The notes under the pieces: generated by a model | Databases searched by the model: none | Seen by the model: the letters and a program-made list of their open reading frames with translations, nothing else | Told to the model about the DNA's origin: nothing | Position numbers and translations under genes: made by a program | In this document: piece by piece, positions 9,865-19,681 of the stretch | Position numbering within the stretch: position 1 is the stretch's first letter | Layout of the letters: every line of letters starts with the position of its first letter | Origin: Nitrospirota bacterium | Lineage (GTDB): Bacteria > Nitrospirota > Leptospirillia > Leptospirillales > Leptospirillaceae | DNA: 64,000 nt | NCBI GenBank assembly: GCA_021820445.1 | Contig: JAKADN010000003.1 | Coordinates: 1-64,000, forward strand | Reading direction: 5' to 3'

Positions 9865-10803
9865 TCAGATAAACAATGAACTGACAGAATCGTCTTCGTG
9901 AATCCTCCGAATCGCCTCTCCTAGCAGAGGTGCGATGGAATAGACTCGAAGTTTGCGGCAGACCTCGTCCTTCCCACCCATGGGAATGGAGTTTGTCACA
10001 ATCACCTCATCGATCACCGACTTGTTCAATCGCTCGAGGGCCATTCCGGACAAAACCGGATGCGTGGCAACAGCCACAACCCTTTTGGCCCCGGCATCCA
10101 TGGCGGCCTGGGCTCCTTGCGTAATAGTCCCCGCCGTATCGATCATGTCGTCGAGGATGACTGCAGTCTTTCCTGAAACATCCCCGATGATGTTCATGAC
10201 CTGGGACTGATTTGGCCCTTCCCGTCTCTTGTCGATGATGGCAAGGGGAGCCTGAAGTCTTTTGGCGAAGACGCGCGTTCTTTCGACCCCACCCGCATCC
10301 GGGGAGAGGAGGACCAGATTTTGCCCGGATATTTTTTTAAGCGGCTCAATCAGGACAGGGGTTCCATGAAGATGGTCCACCGGAATATTGAAAAATCCCT
10401 GGAGCTGGCCCGTATGAAGGTCCAACGTCAGGATCCGGGACGCTCCCGCCGTCGTGATCAGATCCGCAACAAGCTTGGCCGTTATCGGAACCCTCGGTTG
10501 ATCCTTTCTGTCCTGGCGCGCATAGGCATAATAGGGGATCACCGCGGTAATCCGCTGGGCAGAAGCCCTTTTCACCGCGTCAATCATGACGAGAAGCTCC
10601 ATCAGATGTGTATTGACGGGATGTGAAAGGGACTGGATCAGAAAAACATCATTTCCCCGAACATTCTCATCGATCCTGACACGGACTTCTCCGTCGGAAA
10701 ACGCCCCGATGGTCGATGCCCCGAGCGAAACCTTAAGGTAAGACACAATTTCCTGGGCCAGCGAAATGTTGGCGTTCCCAGAAAATATCTTTATCTCCCT
10801 CAC
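9865..10803 (-). CDS. prs: Ribose-phosphate pyrophosphokinase
   Basis: MREIKIFSGNANISLAQEI; PYYAYARQDRK; DDMIDTAGTI. Confidence 0.96.
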   Translation of the reverse strand: MREIKIFSGNANISLAQEIVSYLKVSLGASTIGAFSDGEVRVRIDENVRGNDVFLIQSLSHPVNTHLMELLVMIDAVKRASAQRITAVIPYYAYARQDRKDQPRVPITAKLVADLITTAGASRILTLDLHTGQLQGFFNIPVDHLHGTPVLIEPLKKISGQNLVLLSPDAGGVERTRVFAKRLQAPLAIIDKRREGPNQSQVMNIIGDVSGKTAVILDDMIDTAGTITQGAQAAMDAGAKRVVAVATHPVLSGMALERLNKSVIDEVIVTNSIPMGGKDEVCRKLRVYSIAPLLGEAIRRIHEDDSVSSLFI

Positions 10804-10900
10804 GACCGTATCGATCCTCCTGAGTAAGAACCCTTCAATTTTCGCAAGAAGACCCCACGTCCTCCGAATTGGAAAACATGGCTGCCCCTATAAGGCGAAC

Positions 10901-10975
10901 TGGCTGGGGCGCCAGGATTCGAACCTGGGAATGCGAGATCCAAAATCTCGTGACTTGCCGCTTGTCGACGCCCCA
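10901..10975 (-). tRNA. tRNA-Gln (anticodon TTG), CCA encoded
   Basis: Reverse complement TGGGGCGTCGACAAGCGGCAAGTCACGAGATTTTGGATCTCGCATTCCCAGGTTCGAATCCTGGCGCCCCAGCCA; acceptor TGGGGCG/CGCCCCA; CGAGA-TTTTGGA-TCTCG anticodon arm; GGTTCGAATCC T-arm. Confidence 0.93.
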
Positions 10976-11020
10976 AGGAGTCCGAGTAAATGACACAAAA
11001 AAGCTCTCCCTCCTGAAAAC

Positions 11021-11929
11021 TCAAACTCCAGGTACGGGAGGAGCCTGAAGCCCTTCGAAAACGCCGGTCCATCCTCCGAGCGTCATGGCCATTGTATTCG
11101 CAATTCCGAGCGCCATCTCTCGTGAATCGAACCGGGCAAAGACGGTTGGGCCGGATCCAGTCATCCGGACATTTCCCGGACGAATTCTGCCCAGAAAATC
11201 TATCCCCTCAGCTATTTGAGGACAAAGACCAATGGCTGGTTTCTCCAGGCTATTGACTAAATCACCGGATTTCAAAAGACTACCAATTCTATTAGAACGC
11301 TCTTTTTCTGTCAATTCGACAGTCCCCTTGATCTCCAGATCGGCCGGATCGATGGCACGATAGACAGAAGGCGTCGGCAAAGGAACTTCAGGATTCCACA
11401 GGAGGACGACAAAAGGCTTCGGCGGTGGAAGTGGTACGAGAATATCGCCCCTCCCCACTCCCATCGCCCGAGGTCCTCCCAGGAAAAAAGGAACATCCGC
11501 TCCCAAACTTCGACCGATCTCCCGCATCTCGTCCAGAGACAGCGGGTTTCCCATCAGCCGGTTCCCTCCCCACAAGGCGATTGCCGCATTTGAAGAGCCT
11601 CCGCCCAGGCCCGCCCCGACGGGAATCTTCTTGGTGAGATCGGCAGCGAATCCCCCGGAAGGACTCACCCCCTTTCTTCTCACGCTCTCCATCAGAAGAG
11701 TCAAGGCCCGGACAACGAGATTTTTCTCCGGATCCCCGTCGACAGGACGTCCGGAAAGCCGAAGGTGAATCCCCGGATCAGAGACTTTCTCAAGAAGGAG
11801 TTCATCAAACAGATCGATCATGACCATCTCTGTCAGGAGTTCATGATACCCGTCCTCCCGTCTGCCCACCACCACAAGAGAGAGATTGATCTTGGCAGGG
11901 GTTCTCAGGTACAGGGTGTTCGTCGCCAT
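11021..11929 (-). CDS. ispE: 4-diphosphocytidyl-2-C-methyl-D-erythritol kinase
   Basis: PAKINLSLVVVGRREDGYHEL; KKIPVGAGLGGGSSNAA. Confidence 0.94.
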   Translation of the reverse strand: MATNTLYLRTPAKINLSLVVVGRREDGYHELLTEMVMIDLFDELLLEKVSDPGIHLRLSGRPVDGDPEKNLVVRALTLLMESVRRKGVSPSGGFAADLTKKIPVGAGLGGGSSNAAIALWGGNRLMGNPLSLDEMREIGRSLGADVPFFLGGPRAMGVGRGDILVPLPPPKPFVVLLWNPEVPLPTPSVYRAIDPADLEIKGTVELTEKERSNRIGSLLKSGDLVNSLEKPAIGLCPQIAEGIDFLGRIRPGNVRMTGSGPTVFARFDSREMALGIANTMAMTLGGWTGVFEGLQAPPVPGV

Positions 11930-13311
11930 CAGGCCGATACCTCCTTGAGCGGGGACTCATCAGACACATCTTTCAACCAGAACCAGAATTCCCGGGCCGA
12001 AGAGGGGACCACAATCGTTTTGACACCCGTGCTGACGGCAATCTCCGTCAAGGCTCCATCATCGATCAGAATCTCCGTCCCGTCCCGGAGACAGATGTCA
12101 GGAATGCAAAGAATCGCCTCCTTTGGCAATCGGGCTTCCTTGGCTGCGGCAATGATGTCACGAGCTGAAAGCAGTCCTGCAACGGTCACCGTCTGACCCA
12201 GATATCGGTTCTGAACGGGGAGGACCATGAAGTCATCCTTTCTCGCCAGATCTGACTTTCCCCACAACTCTGTCAACTCCTGAAGATAGGGGGAGAACGC
12301 CAACCCCGTTGCGAGAACAAACTTTCCGGGAAGAGATCTCCGGACTGACCGCATCCCCTTTTTCCATTGGCGCTGAAAGAGCGGGACCAAACCCACTCCG
12401 TTTCCAAGCTGGGGGAGTGATCCGTACCGCGTCAGCGACGGAAAGGATTTTCCTGAAATCACATACCACTCATCTGCCGGAAAGATAAAAGGATCCCCTA
12501 CCCTCTCGAGTGAAGCCTTTTGCATCGCGGCAAGGGTCCTCAGCATTTTTGCGGCGTATGTCTTCCCGATCAGAGGAAGGTCTGGCAAACCCTTTCTGTG
12601 CGCGGTCAAGCCAACCGGAACAACGGCCAGGGACCCGACCCCTGGATAAAGCTCGAGCAGATCCCGCCAGGTCCTGTCCAGAATCTCCATGTCATTGACT
12701 CCGGGAGTCAGGACAATCTGCGTATGAAGGGTGATCCCCCCTTCTGAAAGCCTCTTCAGAAGCGGAAGGATGTCCGGGGCTTTTTCGTTCTTGAGGATTT
12801 TTCGACGAATCTCAAGAGGAGTGGCATGAACGGAAATATACAGAGGGGACAGCCTTTGCTCCAGGATCCTCTGGTAATCCTTTTCAGTCAGATTGGTAAG
12901 GGTAATGAAGTTTCCGTACAAGAAGCTGTACCGATAATCCTCGTCCCGTATGTACAGGGACTTGCGCCCTCCTTCCGGCATCTGGTCCACAAAACAAAAT
13001 TCACAGTCGTTGGGACAACGGCGAATCGGAGGGGGATCCACGACGATTCCGAGAGAGGTATCGGGATCCTTTTCAATTTCTATGGACCGTATTTCGTTTC
13101 CGTTTTTATATTTGATGAGAACGTCAGAGTCGGACTGAAAAAACTCAAGGTCGATTAGATCCCGGAGAACAATGCCATTGATTGCCATCAAGCGGTCTCC
13201 AGGCATTATCCCTGCATCCCAGGCGGGACTTTCCGGAATGACTTCCTTGACCAGGAGGCCGAGCGCACTTTTTTCTCCGCTCGAAGGGTCAAGAACTTCG
13301 ATTGCTTCCAT
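11929..13311 (-). CDS. PDZ-radical SAM-DUF512 protein
   Basis: N-terminal PDZ-like region, CPNDCEFCFVDQMPEG cluster, C-terminal DUF512-like region. Confidence 0.85.
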   Translation of the reverse strand: MEAIEVLDPSSGEKSALGLLVKEVIPESPAWDAGIMPGDRLMAINGIVLRDLIDLEFFQSDSDVLIKYKNGNEIRSIEIEKDPDTSLGIVVDPPPIRRCPNDCEFCFVDQMPEGGRKSLYIRDEDYRYSFLYGNFITLTNLTEKDYQRILEQRLSPLYISVHATPLEIRRKILKNEKAPDILPLLKRLSEGGITLHTQIVLTPGVNDMEILDRTWRDLLELYPGVGSLAVVPVGLTAHRKGLPDLPLIGKTYAAKMLRTLAAMQKASLERVGDPFIFPADEWYVISGKSFPSLTRYGSLPQLGNGVGLVPLFQRQWKKGMRSVRRSLPGKFVLATGLAFSPYLQELTELWGKSDLARKDDFMVLPVQNRYLGQTVTVAGLLSARDIIAAAKEARLPKEAILCIPDICLRDGTEILIDDGALTEIAVSTGVKTIVVPSSAREFWFWLKDVSDESPLKEVSA

Positions 13312-13843
13312 TTTTTTCCTTCTGGACCCAGGAGAGCCCGCGAAAAATGTAATATCCCCCTGACAGGAATGAAAATATCACCGATCCTACCTGCAGGGCT
13401 GGGATCAATGCATTGAAGTGAATACCGGAAATATTCATGACAACAAACCCGAGGTAAAAAACCTGGAATCCCGTTGTTGTCTTTCCTAGAGCATGGGGCT
13501 CCACCGGAATCGGACTGTCGACAAGCTTCAAAAGAACAACGCCTGATACCAGAAGAATATCCCGCGTTACAAAAACAATGACGACCCAGCGCGGTATGAT
13601 GCCGTACCACCCGAGGGAGAGTGCCGCGGAGGAGAGAAATACCTTGTCTGCGACAGGGTCCAGAGTTTTTCCGAGCTTTGATCTTTGATTCAGCAGACGG
13701 GCCAGGAGTCCGTCCAGACTGTCCGTCAGACCACCGACAAAAAAAACCCAGAAGGCCCAGGTCATATTCTTGTAGGCGACAAGTCCGAAAAAGACTGGAG
13801 CCAGGAGAATCCGCAAAACAGAAAGAAAATTCGGAATCGTCAA
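13289..13843 (-). CDS. pgsA: CDP-alcohol phosphatidyltransferase (PgsA-like)
   Basis: GGLTDSLDGLLARLLNQRSKLGKTLDPVADKVF matches the CDP-alcohol phosphotransferase signature. Confidence 0.9.
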   Translation of the reverse strand: MTIPNFLSVLRILLAPVFFGLVAYKNMTWAFWVFFVGGLTDSLDGLLARLLNQRSKLGKTLDPVADKVFLSSAALSLGWYGIIPRWVVIVFVTRDILLVSGVVLLKLVDSPIPVEPHALGKTTTGFQVFYLGFVVMNISGIHFNALIPALQVGSVIFSFLSGGYYIFRGLSWVQKEKNGSNRSS

Positions 13844-13849
13844 TGGATA

Positions 13850-15211
13850 TCAGTACCCCTTTTGCTCGAGATAGGCAAGCTGATCCCGGATCCAGCGGGA
13901 GCTGAAACCCGCTGAAATGGCAAGTCTGGCCGCATGGGCTTCGCCGATGGGATTGTTGTCAGCCCCCATGGCTATCATCCAATCCGTATAAAGCGTTCTG
14001 GAACGGACCCCCATGGCAATATAATCCCGGGCTTTCATTTCTGCCTTTTTCCATTCGCCCTTTTGCAGTTCACGAATGACCATGGCATGGGCCATGAATG
14101 GCTTCGGCAGCACTTCTCCGACCTTGTGTTTTAAAATATAGCGGCGATACCAGAGGTCGGCTTCGTCTCCTCGGTCAAGCCCGACAAGACAAGCATAAAC
14201 CTCCCAGCGAAAAGAAGGCTGTGCCGGAGACGAACCATTTCTTTTGTTAAAAATATGAATGATTTTAAAAGCCTGCGAGAAATCTCCCTTGTCGATAGAA
14301 TCATCGACGAGTTCTCTCCAGAAAAAGCGGTCTTCGGGGTATTGGGAGAGACCTTCGAACAGGATATTCCTTTCCCTGTTCAACTCTCCGGCATCCCTCG
14401 CATTCCTCGCCATTTCCAGGAACAGGTCAGAAGAGGCGCGTCGGATCCGGATGGCCTCTTCTCCCACCCTTCTGGCCATTTCAGGTTTGCCAGCGCTCAT
14501 TTCCAGACGGTACAATGTCGAGTAGAATTCGATCGAATGGGGAGGGCTCGACCCGTTTTTAAAGATGGCCTCCCCTTGGCGGAGGGCGAGATCCACTTTT
14601 CCTTCGGCCACAAGTTTCCGTATTTTTTTCGCTGCTCCTTCGGGCCCCGCAACATTTTTTCGGCTGGAAAGAGCCTCGACCCGGCGCATCATCCGGGAGA
14701 CCCCACGTTTGACAAGCTTTTCGTAGGACGGGGCTTGTCCTTTCATGGAAAAGGTGACGGGAACCGTCACCTCCGGAAATAACGGATCGACAGACCATCG
14801 GGTGAGGGTCAGGATTTCCTCGGAGCCGCCTTTTGTTACATCCTTTTGAATGGTGGCGGCAAGGATGAACTTATAATGAAGCTTGCGTGCCACATCCGCA
14901 TAGCAGGGAATGGATCGGCAGACCGATGCAACCTGTTCTCCCTCCACAGCTCGGAGCTTCGAAGCCAGCCGATGGCCGAAAAGGACCGTCCCCCCCTCTC
15001 CCCTGGCATTAAAAAGGTCCCCCAGATAAAGAGAGAGGGAGGACGGGTCTGAGACAAGGGAGTCCGGGTCTTCCAACGGTGCAAGAAGTCCCTGCTGGGA
15101 GCGGAATGGATGAGGGCCACCGGAATGGGCGCATCCGGATAGGATGGAAAGCGAAGCGAGGACAATCAAAATCAGGGGGCCAAACCCCCGTTTCCTGATG
15201 AAATTGTTCAC
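13850..15211 (-). CDS. Lipoprotein with TPR-like helical repeats, hypothetical
   Basis: Signal peptide with lipobox LSGC; alpha-helical repeats in C-terminal half. Confidence 0.65.
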   Translation of the reverse strand: MNNFIRKRGFGPLILIVLASLSILSGCAHSGGPHPFRSQQGLLAPLEDPDSLVSDPSSLSLYLGDLFNARGEGGTVLFGHRLASKLRAVEGEQVASVCRSIPCYADVARKLHYKFILAATIQKDVTKGGSEEILTLTRWSVDPLFPEVTVPVTFSMKGQAPSYEKLVKRGVSRMMRRVEALSSRKNVAGPEGAAKKIRKLVAEGKVDLALRQGEAIFKNGSSPPHSIEFYSTLYRLEMSAGKPEMARRVGEEAIRIRRASSDLFLEMARNARDAGELNRERNILFEGLSQYPEDRFFWRELVDDSIDKGDFSQAFKIIHIFNKRNGSSPAQPSFRWEVYACLVGLDRGDEADLWYRRYILKHKVGEVLPKPFMAHAMVIRELQKGEWKKAEMKARDYIAMGVRSRTLYTDWMIAMGADNNPIGEAHAARLAISAGFSSRWIRDQLAYLEQKGY

Positions 15212-15238
15212 GTTAATCTAATAGAAAGGAATGTTCCG

Positions 15239-15862
15239 TTGAAGCCCAAGATCAATTATACCCTCGTCCTGATCGTTGCGATCCTTGTCATCATTTTTGT
15301 ATCCATCGGGAACAGGATTGCCACCAGCCTTTTCTATCTCAAGGGATTCCACCTCGTCGACACAAACTATGCCGTCATTCCTCCCTCGCAAACCATCGAC
15401 GGAATCACCTTCACCCTTTCTTATATTCCGAAGGGTTCCCCCTACTACAACTCGCTCCTGAATGCGGAGTTCAACGCCTTTCTTGTCACGGTCAAAAACA
15501 ACGGATCCGGCTATCTAGATTTTGATCCGATGAACTTTTTCCTTGAAAGGGGACCGAAACAGGTCGAAAGAGCCCTCAGCGTGGATGAAGCCCAGGACAG
15601 TGTGTCAAATGGATTCCTGGGATCGGCCAAGCCGATCCGGATAGCCCGCAAACTGATCCGGATGACCTACATTCCCTCAGCCAGGCTTTTCCCGGGATAT
15701 GAACGAAAAGGAATCCTCTTGTTTCCAAGGTTTGTGCAAAGCCCGAATTCCTTTGTCGTCAAACTCGCCCACATGAATCTGAATGCGCAGTCTTTTCCAG
15801 ATATCCGGTTTACCCTGACCCGACCTTCCGCTCATTCCCAGGGCGGTGAATCAAAGCCTTAA
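15239..15862 (+). CDS. Hypothetical membrane-anchored protein
   Basis: TTG start; single N-terminal TM (TLVLIVAILVIIFVSI). Confidence 0.55.
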   Translation: MKPKINYTLVLIVAILVIIFVSIGNRIATSLFYLKGFHLVDTNYAVIPPSQTIDGITFTLSYIPKGSPYYNSLLNAEFNAFLVTVKNNGSGYLDFDPMNFFLERGPKQVERALSVDEAQDSVSNGFLGSAKPIRIARKLIRMTYIPSARLFPGYERKGILLFPRFVQSPNSFVVKLAHMNLNAQSFPDIRFTLTRPSAHSQGGESKP

Positions 15863-15881
15863 CCTTATCCGGGGCCTTCGT

Positions 15882-17189
15882 TCAGGCGGACAGGGATCCC
15901 CGACTGTCATCCGGTCCCGCCACATCCTTTTTCTTGTCGCCCCAGATGAGCGTCGGGGCCTCGCGTTCATTGATTGTGGCCTCCGAGATGATGACTTCCG
16001 AAAGATTCTGAAGGGAAGGAATCTCATACATCAGATCGAGCATGACCTCTTCGAGGATCGCGCGAAGGCCCCGTGCACCCGTTTTCTGGGTAAAGGCCTT
16101 GTGAGCGACGGCCTTGAGGGCTCCCTCCGTAAATCTCAGCTTGACTTTTTCGATGGCAAAAAGTTTTTCAAACTGTTTCACGAGAGCATTCTTTGGCTCG
16201 GTCAGAATCTGAAGGAATGCGGACTCATCTAAATCTTCCAAGATCGCCATCACCGGGAAACGACCGATGAACTCGGGAATGATCCCATATTTAAGAAGAT
16301 CGTCCGGACGAGCCTCCATCAAAAGCTTTCCTGAGAGGGTCCGATCCTGAGAGGGTGAGGTTTCGGCCCCGAATCCCATGGTTTTTCTCGCGAGACGTTG
16401 GGAAATGATCGAATCGAGCCCGACGAAGGCTCCTCCGCAGATAAAGAGGATATTCGTCGTGTCGACCTGAATGAACTCCTGGTGAGGATGCTTTCGTCCC
16501 CCCTGGGGAGGAACGTTCGCCACCGTTCCTTCCACAAGCTTGAGAAGAGCCTGCTGGACCCCTTCACCCGAGACATCTCTCGTGATGGACGGATTCTCGG
16601 ATTTGCGGCTAATTTTATCGATTTCGTCGATATAAATGATTCCCCATTCAGCCTTCTCCACATCATAGTCGGCCGACTGAAGCAGCTTCAGGATGATGTT
16701 CTCGACATCCTCACCCACATATCCCGCTTCTGTCAGGGTTGTGGCGTCGGCGATCGCAAACGGCACATCAAGAATGCGGGCCAGGGTCTGGGCGAGAAGA
16801 GTCTTCCCTGTCCCCGTCGGCCCCAGCATGATGATGTTGCCCTTCTGAAGCTCCACATCTTCGGCAATTTTGTTGGCCCGGGCCCGCTTGTAATGGTTGT
16901 AGACAGCGACAGAGAGGATCTTTTTGGCCCTGCTTTGACCGATGATGTACTGATCGAGGGCTTTCTTGATTTCGGCTGGCTTCATGAGATTGGGGGCGGA
17001 TGACCTTTCCTGCTCTTCCTCCCAGGACTCAGAAATTATCGCCGAACACTGCTCGATGCACTCATCGCAAATATAGACACCCGGCCCGGAAATCAGGCGT
17101 CGCACGTCCTCGCGGCTCTTTCCGCAGAAGGAGCACGCGACTCCACTATCCCCGACATTGTTTTTATCCTTGCGATCCTTGCCTGCCAT
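15882..17189 (-). CDS. clpX: ATP-dependent Clp protease ATP-binding subunit ClpX
   Basis: [57 protein letters not shown]. Confidence 0.97.
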   Translation of the reverse strand: MAGKDRKDKNNVGDSGVACSFCGKSREDVRRLISGPGVYICDECIEQCSAIISESWEEEQERSSAPNLMKPAEIKKALDQYIIGQSRAKKILSVAVYNHYKRARANKIAEDVELQKGNIIMLGPTGTGKTLLAQTLARILDVPFAIADATTLTEAGYVGEDVENIILKLLQSADYDVEKAEWGIIYIDEIDKISRKSENPSITRDVSGEGVQQALLKLVEGTVANVPPQGGRKHPHQEFIQVDTTNILFICGGAFVGLDSIISQRLARKTMGFGAETSPSQDRTLSGKLLMEARPDDLLKYGIIPEFIGRFPVMAILEDLDESAFLQILTEPKNALVKQFEKLFAIEKVKLRFTEGALKAVAHKAFTQKTGARGLRAILEEVMLDLMYEIPSLQNLSEVIISEATINEREAPTLIWGDKKKDVAGPDDSRGSLSA

Positions 17190-17217
17190 AGCATCCTCAC
17201 TGACATAAGATTCTCGA

Positions 17218-17832
17218 TTAGACAGACCCTGCCTTCTGGTCCGGACGATGGGTGGAGATGACGGAATCGATCAGACCATAGTCCTTCCCTTCCTGCGAAG
17301 ACATGAAGTAATCACGGTCCGTGTCGACGGCAATCTTCTCAATGGGCTGGCCACAATGTTCGGCAAGCATTCTATTGAGATCTGCCTTGAGCTTAAGAAT
17401 TTCCCTTGCATGAATCTCGATATCTGTGGCCTGACCCTGGAACCCCCCCATCGGTTGGTGAATCATGATCCGTGCATTGGGGAGGGCAAATCTCTTCCCC
17501 TTCGTCCCGGCCGAGAGAAGGAAGGCCCCCATGCTGGCAGCCTGACCGATGCAGATGGTCGAGACATCCGGCTTGATGAATTTAATCGTATCATAGATTG
17601 CAAGACCGGCCGTAACGATTCCACCCGGAGAATTGATATAGAGATTGATGTCCTTTGAAGAATCTTCCGATTCGAGAAAGAGCATCTGCGCAATCACCAG
17701 ATTGGCCACGTTATCATCAATGGCCGTACCGAGAATGATGATCCTGTCCTTGAGAAGCCGGGAGTAAATATCATAGGCTCTCTCTCCCCTGTTCGTCTGT
17801 TCGACAACCATCGGTATCAGCATGAGCGACAA
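17218..17832 (-). CDS. clpP: ATP-dependent Clp protease proteolytic subunit ClpP
   Basis: [37 protein letters not shown]. Confidence 0.97.
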   Translation of the reverse strand: MSLMLIPMVVEQTNRGERAYDIYSRLLKDRIIILGTAIDDNVANLVIAQMLFLESEDSSKDINLYINSPGGIVTAGLAIYDTIKFIKPDVSTICIGQAASMGAFLLSAGTKGKRFALPNARIMIHQPMGGFQGQATDIEIHAREILKLKADLNRMLAEHCGQPIEKIAVDTDRDYFMSSQEGKDYGLIDSVISTHRPDQKAGSV

Positions 17833-17889
17833 TCCTTCTTTTTATAGGTCGGCAATCCGGATTCAAAACCATTCATGGGCCTAATCATT

Positions 17890-19284
17890 TCAATGCGTGT
17901 GATCATGATCGTGGTGATGGTCATGCCCTTCGTGGTCGTGATGGGTATGGGACGAATGGTCGTGAGGTTCGGGACGAACTCCGAAATCATTCCAGCCGAG
18001 TTTCGAGAGAAGCCCTTCGGGACCAAAAAATTCCTCCCACCCGGAAAATGTCGACTGCCTGAGAATAATTTCCTCCGTGAGCCTTCGGCGGGCCGAGAGA
18101 AAGGCCTGCTCGACAAATTCCCTGCGTCTGACCTCGTCATTTCCTGGATTCCCGCTCTGGCGAACGAGCGCCAGATATTCCTGTTCAACACGGCCCATGG
18201 CCGGCTGAATGTTCATCTTCTTAGAAAGGGCGTCGAGAATGAACCACCAGAGCGTATCCCGACGGACCTGCTCTTTGTCGATATCGCTCGCGGCCATCCC
18301 GGCAGAAACCATGCGCTCAACCTCAAGATCGATCCTGCGCTCCGGAACGGCGATCGGGTTCCGCGACAGGACCTCAAGCACAAGCTCCTCCAGCTTTTTG
18401 GTCAGCAATTCCGAAACCTTGCGTTCAAGAATTCTTTTCTCGACCAATCCCTCGAGTGATTCCGACGAGGCCTGGTTCTCCTGACCAGAGGACAAGGCCT
18501 TGAGAAGCTCCTCAGGAGTCGCCGGCTCAATCCGCTTGAGACTCTCGATCTTAATCTGGGCGTCTAGAGTTTCAACCCGACCCTTATCCCCCTTTTTTGC
18601 ACCTGGAATATTGAACGGAAGTCGCTCAGAGAAGGATTCCCCGACCTTGCGTCCGATCAGGGATCGGGTCAGAGACTCTGGATGGGAGGGATCTCCCACA
18701 TTGATTGTCTGCCTGTTCTCGTAAGGAAGTCCCGTGTCCGGATGAGTGAAGGAAAAGGAAAACGACACCAGATCCCCCTCCTCGATGGGGGCATCCTCGG
18801 GAAGGTCTTTCCGGAACTGCGTCCCAGCACGCTTAGACAAGGACGCTGTTTCCTCCTGGATCTCGGACTTGGTCACCGTCGGAGCCGATTCGGGAGTCAA
18901 AGAGATTCCTTCGCACACAAAATCATCCGGAATGGCAAAGCATTCAAGGGTTCCGGAAATGGTAATTCCCGCCTTTTCATGCTCGCCGGAGACAGAGAAA
19001 GGTTCTGGATCAAGGAAAACAACCGTTCCCGATTCCTGGTTGACGAGGGCATCAATCGCCGCCTGACGCAAGGAATCCGTGACCGATTCATGGATCGACG
19101 CCAGAAAGGGGGGACGGGATCGAACATAGGAGGCTGGAACATGCCCCACCCTGTAACCGGGAACTTTCAACGTCTTGACGGTAGAGCGAATTTCCTTTTC
19201 AACCTTCGCCCTCACATCCGCGTCGGAGAAGACGACCCGAAATTTACGCTGTGCTCCCTCAAGGGGCTCTATCTGGACATCCAT
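17890..19284 (-). CDS. tig: Trigger factor with His-rich C-terminal tail
   Basis: FRVVFSDADVRAKVEKEIRSTVKTLKVPGYRVGHVPASYV; PPIase-like middle; tail HDHSSHTHHDHEGHDHHHDHDHTH; upstream of clpP-clpX. Confidence 0.9.
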   Translation of the reverse strand: MDVQIEPLEGAQRKFRVVFSDADVRAKVEKEIRSTVKTLKVPGYRVGHVPASYVRSRPPFLASIHESVTDSLRQAAIDALVNQESGTVVFLDPEPFSVSGEHEKAGITISGTLECFAIPDDFVCEGISLTPESAPTVTKSEIQEETASLSKRAGTQFRKDLPEDAPIEEGDLVSFSFSFTHPDTGLPYENRQTINVGDPSHPESLTRSLIGRKVGESFSERLPFNIPGAKKGDKGRVETLDAQIKIESLKRIEPATPEELLKALSSGQENQASSESLEGLVEKRILERKVSELLTKKLEELVLEVLSRNPIAVPERRIDLEVERMVSAGMAASDIDKEQVRRDTLWWFILDALSKKMNIQPAMGRVEQEYLALVRQSGNPGNDEVRRREFVEQAFLSARRRLTEEIILRQSTFSGWEEFFGPEGLLSKLGWNDFGVRPEPHDHSSHTHHDHEGHDHHHDHDHTH

Positions 19285-19595
19285 CAGCAGTTTTTCCTTC
19301 CTGAAAAATTATTTAGGATAAAACCATCCACCGAACCCGACCCGATAAAATGCAGCCTGTCCGATCCACATTCTTTTTATTGTAATGGATTGGCTTTCCC
19401 AAAAAAAGAGTAGTCAGACCTCCCAGATCGCTTAAGCAGATGCGTGGGCTCTCCCATCAGGCGGGAGGGGAATGTCCTCTCTGCCATCCTTCATCCCGCG
19501 CCTTTCAGCCCGGGCAATCCAGGTTTGTATGCGATAGAATCAAGCCCAAGGCGTGGACGGCGAGAAGGCTTTCTCCATGCAAGCTACGCACAATA

Positions 19596-19624
19596 TTGAC
19601 CTCGCGACTCCAAGTGGATAAAGT
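19596..19624 (+). promoter_or_regulatory. Candidate sigma70-type promoter upstream of the protoporphyrinogen oxidase gene
   Basis: TTGACC-N17-TAAAGT. Confidence 0.4.
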
Positions 19625-19681
19625 TATCCCGCCCGAACAAATGTCTTTGGTGATCAACGCAAGACCCTGACGGAGAGCCGA

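Noticed and set aside
19440-19670. Possible structured RNA upstream of hemG
   Set aside because: No tRNA, SRP or riboswitch consensus could be matched by eye; needs an Rfam/Infernal scan
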